This document shows, piece after piece, positions 57,816 to 64,000 of a stretch of DNA of 64,000 nt (its first letter is position 1; every line of letters begins with the position of its first letter). Position numbers and translations under genes: made by a program. The stretch is from contig NC_135560.1 of NCBI RefSeq assembly GCF_964340395.1, forward strand, positions 7,244,598-7,308,597, written 5' to 3'. The notes beneath the pieces are model-generated. The model saw nothing but the letters and a program-made list of their open reading frames with translations. It made no database searches and was not told where the DNA came from. The stretch comes from Glandiceps talaboti (taxonomy: Eukaryota > Hemichordata > Enteropneusta > Spengelidae).

Positions 57816-58909
57816 ATATACGATTGAAATGGTGTAAGTAACCGTCGGTGTAAGTATCACTGAAAGAAAGTACTATACGTAAACTTAGCAGCGTAATAGC
57901 AACTATCCTTCAAGTTCAAGAATATATCTTAGGAAATTGATGATTCTGACGACTTGGAATTGGAACAATTAAAACAATGAAAGATAGGTATTTTTGTTTC
58001 ATAAAATACATTTTAAATTACATAAAGAACTTTTTAAAAATATTTATGTATGTATGTATGTATGTATGTATGTATGTATGTATGTATGTATGTATGTATG
58101 TATGTATGTTTTAACTTATACTGTGTTTCTTTTTTCGACCTTCTTCCTACGGCTCACTTAGAAAGTTACAAAACAAATATACATAATTGAAGAATCGCAC
58201 TCATACAAGAACCCAATCAATGGCAACCGTGATAAACCCGAAGTCATTCAACCTGGGACTTTGTGGTGAATAGTTTGCGCGCGCAAGTCAATTTAAAAAA
58301 ATTCTGATCGGCAACATATTGAAGCAGTGATGCCCATCTACACATTATTTATGCCCAATTCAAATTCATAGGAAATGATTATCTATAAATCCTGAATATT
58401 TTTGTGTGTTTTCAGGCAGGTTAGCGTTGTCCTTTTCTTGTCAGCGCGCATCACTTAAATACCCCCCCCCCCTTCCAATGTCAATTTTTTTCATGATTGT
58501 CCGGCCAATTCAGTCTGCAGATGAAAGGGAAAACACAATAGTAACTCTCCCTACACTTCAGTGAAGACAACTGCAGAACTAATCATGAACAAGCTATGTC
58601 ATCTGCCCCAAATACACACTTGCTGTAAAGTACTAAATAAAAAGAACAGTAACTGCAATGAATAGTAGATTGAGTAACATATCTTGAGAATGTAAAAAAA
58701 AAATCGCACCATCGCACCACATTACACAACATTTTCTGACCAGAAACAATTTTTTCTTTTTAATTACGTAATTACTCTTAATAATCATGGGATGTTTATG
58801 AAAACCTAATCAGTTCTTGCCATTACCCTACGAAAAACGTCTACAAAATTTCGTTTGAATTGAGCCAGTTGTTTTTTAGAAAATGGTGATACAGACACAG
58901 AGACACCAC

Positions 58910-59210
58910 ACATACATACATACATACATACATACATACATACATACATACATACATACATACATACATACATACATACCTTATTCGAAACGTCGCATTT
59001 TACATCTATTTATACGGACTGATTTATAAGTTCCATATGCATTTCTACATACATACATACATACATACATACATACATGCATACATACATACATACATAC
59101 ATACATACATACAAACCTTATTCGAAACGTCGCATTTTACATCTATTTATACGGACTGATTTATAAGTTCCATATGCATTTCTACATACATACATACATA
59201 CATACATACA

Positions 59211-59240
<30 letters not shown>
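58910..59240 (-). repeat. Two 66-bp blocks between (CATA)n arrays
   Basis: CATA arrays at 58910-58979, 59046-59113 and 59185-59240 separate two copies of the complement of the 66-bp block that ends modules A (GAAATGCATATGGAACTTAT ... TCGAATAAGG). The last array is also the tail of the retrotransposon that starts at 59241. Confidence 0.9.
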
Positions 59241-59241
<1 letters not shown>

Positions 59242-61639
59242 CAAATTCTTTTATTTCCAACTTACATGAAAATAGCATGTACAGGTAAAGTATTTACATA
59301 ATTCCTTTACAGAATACACACACAATACCTTGCAGGAAATCATACTGACTAGTGAACGAGTTTCTCTTGGTCACTTATGACAAACGTTCACGTGATATCT
59401 GGTTGTTATAGTACCTACATCTCAATCTCCAAATTTTGTAAGAACCTATTATTGAGCTTACACTCCAATATTTGGTGATGGATTTTGAATTCCTTCTATT
59501 TAAACCAGCTTTGATCAAACCACTTGTGACTTTATGATGTACATTTCCGAGACTTCCAATGACAATAACTATTATTTCTGAACGAAAGCCTGTAGTGTTT
59601 ATTTCTAGTGAGAGTGGAAAATATTTGTCGAACTTCTTCTGAAAACACAATGAAATATGTGCATCAAAGGGTACGGACACTTCAACTAATATTGCATGTT
59701 TGTTATGTTTATCGATGATAGTAATGTCTGGTCGTATATGCTGATGTTCAAAAGTTCTCATAAGGGCATCAAACATTTCAGGTTTTAAAACCGTGTCTTT
59801 AAATGTCTCCTTGCCAGGATTACTGTTCGCGATTTTACCGAAGATTAAATCAACTATTCTATTGTGTCTTTGTTGGTATAGTTTCTGGAATTTCGTACAG
59901 CCATTCAAAATGTGTGATACTGTTTCAGTGGGATGATTGCATATTTTACATGATTTAGTGTACGACTATGGATAGTACAGGGTCATGAGACTTTCGCACT
60001 GCAGGAGCTGTAAACGACCTCTCGCGACAAATGATCTCAAATTATCGTCAATCTTGTGATTGTTGAGGTAAGTGGACGATACACCATGGTTTACTTTCCC
60101 TGCCTCTCGAGTCACTCTTCCCTGTGAAGATTTCGCCTTAAACTCGGATTGATATTGCTGCAGCAGCTGCTGTTTAAATGTTGTGTAGAATTTGTCTGGC
60201 GAATCGAAGGTTATTGACACTTCATCGTCTACTGCCATTTCGTATAGGTATTTATCGTCTCCTTTAATCAAGGAGATATGCTGACGCTTGCACATTTCAT
60301 GCAGATTTACCCAAATTGACTTTGGCCAGTTAACTTTAGACTGCTTTGCTATGTTACCGGTATTGTTGATAACATATCCTGCAAAATTCGGACAATCCTC
60401 GTCGTGTACAGGTATAGCTTTCCGTTTCTCCATATGTAACTTGAGTGAATATCGTGCTGCCTGTCGTACATTTCGATCGTCGTTATTCAAAACAGACAAA
60501 TAAAATGAAAGGCGTTTCGCATAATACATAACGCGAGGACTAATTACCCCTAATCCTCCTGCAGATTTTGGAGTGAAAAAGAATGACCTTTTAGAAGACG
60601 AGTTCAAGTTGAACCAATGCCTTACATGTCCGACGATTTCATTTTCAATTTCCATTAGGTTCTTCTCTGTGAAGATTAGATTTGGATAGTAAAAATTCAG
60701 CTTTGACATGCACATTACGTTGACAGCCGAAAGTTTTGCAGAAGTTGGTAACAGGGATGCGTCTGTCTTTGTCATGGTTTCTTTAAATTCCGATATAAGT
60801 ATATTAACTTGTTCATTGTTGCAAGAGTTTTCAATATTCATTTGGTAGCCGAGATATGTATACGCTTGTTTACGCTCATACATTGGTATATGGGCATTTT
60901 GAATTGATACTTGTGTATCTCCGGTCTTTTCATTCTTTTTCCAGTTGTTTCCAGTTCGCTGACCATGCAATATCCCACATTTGCGATGTTTAATTTGCAT
61001 ACCGCTAGCTACCATGAATGAATCTGTTTTTGTAGTCATAGTGTTTAATTCTTGTTCAGAGTTAGCGATGAAATCTAGATCGTCAACATAGCCTTGCACT
61101 GGATTTGGTGTATGAACTCTACCATAAGGACACTCAATCCAACGTAACCATTTGTCAATGCCTTGCTCGAAAACAATCACTGACTACGGACACCCCTGGA
61201 TAATGCCTTTATTGCGTTGGATGGGTTGTGTAATTGCACTTGCTGTTTTCACCTGGAATGTGGAACCGCTATAGATGTCTCTGGTTATATCAAGATATAG
61301 GTCTGGGTATCCTGCTTCTTTCAATTCCCTGATCATGAAATCATGATCTATGCTGCCAAAAGCGTCTTTGATATCAATGAAACTAACATATAGTTTTGAG
61401 CTTGTGTGAAGGAAATCACTAACTGCAGACTTTAAACAGAATACATGTTCTTGCAGCCCATTTCTGGGTATAGACCCTTTCTGACGGGTGGATAGGCGTT
61501 GAGTGTTCACAATCCATTCGATGTGACGTTTCTGTATGAGCTTCATGAATAATTTGGATAAACGGACGTTTGGACGGACGGATGGCAGCATCACCTCGTA
61601 AACCACAGCCTCATTTACAGCACTGTCCAAGACGCACAT
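59241..61639 (-). pseudogene. RLE-type non-LTR retrotransposon, 5' truncated, two in-frame TAG codons
   Basis: One reading frame of 755 codons (61639-59375) interrupted only by TAG at 61183-61181 and 59965-59963. RT motifs: FIDIKDAFGSIDH (motif A), KGIIQGCP (motif B, where the first TAG falls) and GYVDDLDF (catalytic YVDD). After the second TAG comes a C-terminal zinc knuckle CKICNHPTETVSHILNGC, then the restriction-like endonuclease signature RPD-X14-E (RPDITIID ... VEVSVPFD). This places it with R2/R4/NeSL/HERO-type elements, which cut target DNA with this domain. The N-terminal zinc fingers and first RT blocks are missing. The 3' end has AATAAA at about 59257 and a (TATG)n tail. The 5' end fuses to module S near 61555. 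Confidence 0.9.
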
Positions 61640-61668
61640 TTCGCAGTATCGCGGAAGAAATAACAGCT

Positions 61669-61671
61669 AGA

Positions 61672-61753
<82 letters not shown>
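61669..61753. repeat. (AGAT)n(GACA)n microsatellite
   Basis: Shorter counterpart of 56142-56264 in inverse orientation. Confidence 0.95.
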
Positions 61754-62379
61754 GGTTACGGGGTGGTCTGCATAATTGATAGTTGGTTGCAGTGACCGTA
61801 TTCACCATTATAATGGTCTGAATACAAACTTAGCCAACAGTTATCTTGACTCAAATAATTAGAAACTGTTACCTTATATCAATATGTATTGAAGCTTACA
61901 CCCATGTACGAAAGTTGTTATTTTCAAACATATATTGAGTCACCTGTTGATTCATGATTTCTTTAGAAATGTCTTTGAAAAAAAGGTATAAAGCCATCAC
62001 TATCTACAGGGGACACGAAAAAGTAATGTTGGCAAGTTGATATCATTGAATTAAAGTTGGACGTGTGACATACAAGTAGTGGATCTCTTACAGACGTTAT
62101 TAATGCCAATATCGACCAATCCTCACAAACTAACTGATTACCTTGAGGTTATTGTCATTCCTTATATGGAACGTCATGTGACCTTCAGGACCCCAACTCT
62201 TCCTTCTTACATCAGGTCTTCCTGCTTATGATCATAACGAAATCGCTGTGCTCAGGGAACAAAAACGTGACACTTACAGCAGACAAAAAAAGAACTTACG
62301 AATTTACGTTCGCTATCTTCCTGACGTTAATTTTTTTATTCTAAAAGCGTAACAAAGTGATAAGTTTTACATCAGCAAC

Positions 62380-62643
62380 ATGTTCACTTTTAGAGACTAC
62401 AAGCTTGTGAACATCACTTCGACTGTTTTGTACAAAGCTATATCAACGGTACCGGTGACTGACAACTACACGTCAAACACGACGTCGACGCCAACGCTGA
62501 TATTAGCCGATAATGGAGCCGTGGAGTCCAATCACCTCTTAAGTTCATTGAAAGGATACATTGATGTATTTCCGTGTGTTATTCTCGTGTTGATAATTTT
62601 TTGCGGGATTGCATTTTGTGTCATTTGTGAACCCAGTAGTAAA

Positions 62644-62675
<32 letters not shown>

Positions 62676-62694
62676 TGAACAAGAAGAAGAAGAA

Positions 62695-62754
<60 letters not shown>

Positions 62755-62862
62755 GAACAAGAAGAAAAATTCGAGGTGTTACAAGATAAGAGTGTGGTAA
62801 GTTATCAGATACAAGCGTGTGACGTAGATACGACTGTGGAAAGCATGCTTTCAGCTAACTAA
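62380..62862 (+). CDS. Unrecognised small membrane protein with acidic tail, copy B
   Basis: Same frame as 55530-55123 on the opposite strand. 160 codons: glycosylation sequons at residues 11, 29 and 33, a hydrophobic segment at 60-83, CEPSSK, then mixed Glu and Asp runs, EEKFEVLQDK, and a unique end VSYQIQACDVDTTVESMLSA. A good splice donor (GTG|GTAAGT) lies at about 62799, so the last 21 codons may be intron and the gene may continue. Amino-acid differences from copy A before the acidic run are few (for example V25/L, L40/P, V70/A). No family recognised; no function is proposed. Confidence 0.5.
62641..62757. repeat. (GAA)n(GAT)n microsatellite inside the copy B frame
   Basis: In-frame trinucleotide array coding for Glu and Asp, with two interspersed GAACAA steps. 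Longer in GAT and more interrupted in GAA than the arm A version. Confidence 0.93.
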
Positions 62863-64000
62863 TGTAGACGATAGACACTAACTAAAACTGTGTATATTTT
62901 TGCTTATAGTTTAAAATGTAATAATTGTAATTCAGTTCTTGTCGTGCCAGACGATAACATGTGGAAATATTAATTAGATTTTTGTCAAGCCAGACGAGAA
63001 GATTTACAACATCAAAGAGAGAAGGGAGAAGTCTAGAATCACAACTATCGTTTTTGGCTTACAATTACACGGGTAGGTGTAGTCTAGATGCTATTCGTTT
63101 GGTTTCAGTGTGAAGATCTTATCACTCACGTCTAGTCAAATGGATGTATGTAGAATAACATTCCATGCTAAATTTTAAATTACCACCAACGAAGCTGGGA
63201 GCCTGATGACTTTATTACATCCACATGTATGGGATTTTCATTCAAATTTAAAAGTAGTTTTATGTTGTAAACATAATTTGCATATCAGGATGGTTTTTTT
63301 TTTCTTGATCATGGAAGTGCCTGCCAAGAGATGACTACTGGATTGTACTGTTTTCACTTTAGTGAGTATGTGGCCAAGCTAGATTTTTGCTTGATTAGGT
63401 CCATTTGACTAGACGTCAGTGGCGAGAGCTTCAGGTTCAAAACAAGCGGATACCACCTAGACAAAAATACACGTGTCACTTACTTTTTCAATTCACTATA
63501 TCTGTGTACTAGTATATCTGCTTCGTTTCTAGGCGATGAAGGACGCGGCGCCAAAACAGGAAATGCCGATCTCCTAGGAAGGGTATAGCAGAAACCTATT
63601 GAATGGGCAAATGACAATAAAACCAGAAGACATTATTGAACAACTGTACGTTCGCCAAGATGAAGTCTAAAGGAACTCGTTGAGTACGCCACATTCATGT
63701 TCAATTTATAAATCTGATCTTTTAGAGACATTTTGCATCTAGTTCAACGTTGTTGGATTTACAAAAAATGTCTCATTCACAAAAAAATAGTCTTTTTTAC
63801 ACCACTGCATCTGGTTATTATGATGTTCAGCTGTCATGGTTAAATATCAAATCCAAATATTTTGTATGTGTACTATCATCGGTGCATATCCTCAGGAAAA
63901 TATATCTGTCGTTAAACGTACAAAATATGAATGGTGGGAAGAGATTTGGAAAGTTAGAAAATGAGTTTTTTTTGTCCGAGACCATACAAATATTTCAAAT

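Larger units (their letters stand above)
56265..58985 (+). repeat. Repeat module S, copy c (with insertion)
   Basis: Starts TAGCTGTTATTTCTTCCGCG and matches the complement of 39558-37554, ending in (CATA)n and CCTTATTCGAAACGTCGCAT. Interrupted by a 0.87-kb insertion at 56944-57815. Near the start it contains frame codons reading [14 protein letters not shown]. Confidence 0.87.
61556..64000. repeat. Large inverted repeat, arm B (runs off the window)
   Basis: Complement of arm A (53739-56378). Homology continues to the last base of the window, so the outer boundary is not seen. The inner boundary is where module S gives way to the retrotransposon. Confidence 0.92.

Overview
The window is animal nuclear DNA. 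It has small exons with GT-AG introns, a 5' ATG-only exon in an alpha-tubulin gene, tRNA-derived SINEs, non-LTR retrotransposon remains, many short inverted-repeat elements and very long tetranucleotide microsatellites. The AT-rich base composition and repeat style suggest a marine invertebrate (deuterostome or lophotrochozoan); I cannot name the species.

Two cellular genes are clear, both on the minus strand. The first (about 16.4-35.4 kb) is the 5' part of SMG5, a nonsense-mediated mRNA decay factor. I traced 14 coding exons whose phases all match, giving 851 codons from the ATG. It then stops at a good splice donor. The C-terminal PIN-domain exons are not recognisable in the remaining 16 kb to the left, so the gene probably leaves the window or has a very long intron. 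The second (45.6-49.9 kb) is a complete alpha-tubulin gene of 451 codons in three coding exons, with a TATA box and an AATAAA signal.

1-16 kb holds minisatellites, a 3-kb degenerate AT-rich tandem field and several MITE-like elements. 16.8-18.9 kb is a roughly 123-bp minisatellite of about 17 units, made from the end of SMG5 exon 13, its splice donor and the first intron bases. 19-35 kb is SMG5 with introns full of dispersed repeats, including an almost perfect 170-bp hairpin. 36-43 kb is a mosaic of duplicated repeat modules bounded by microsatellites, interrupted by a SINE with a long A tail. 44.5-45.1 kb is the tail of a LINE.

52-64 kb is dominated by a large inverted duplication. Its two arms each carry a copy of an unrecognised small membrane-protein gene with an acidic tail grown from trinucleotide repeats. 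The spacer holds an inverted copy of the 37-39.5 kb module and a 5'-truncated non-LTR retrotransposon with a restriction-like endonuclease domain, which is open except for two in-frame TAG codons.

The most unusual observation is the SMG5 minisatellite. Eight units next to the exon stay in frame with it, and seven of these eight keep the GTGAGT splice donor in the same phase, so the array could add variable numbers of 41-residue repeats to an NMD factor. Also notable are two hairpin elements with unrelated stems but nearly the same loop, and a short module shared by all the duplicated repeat families of the 36-64 kb region.
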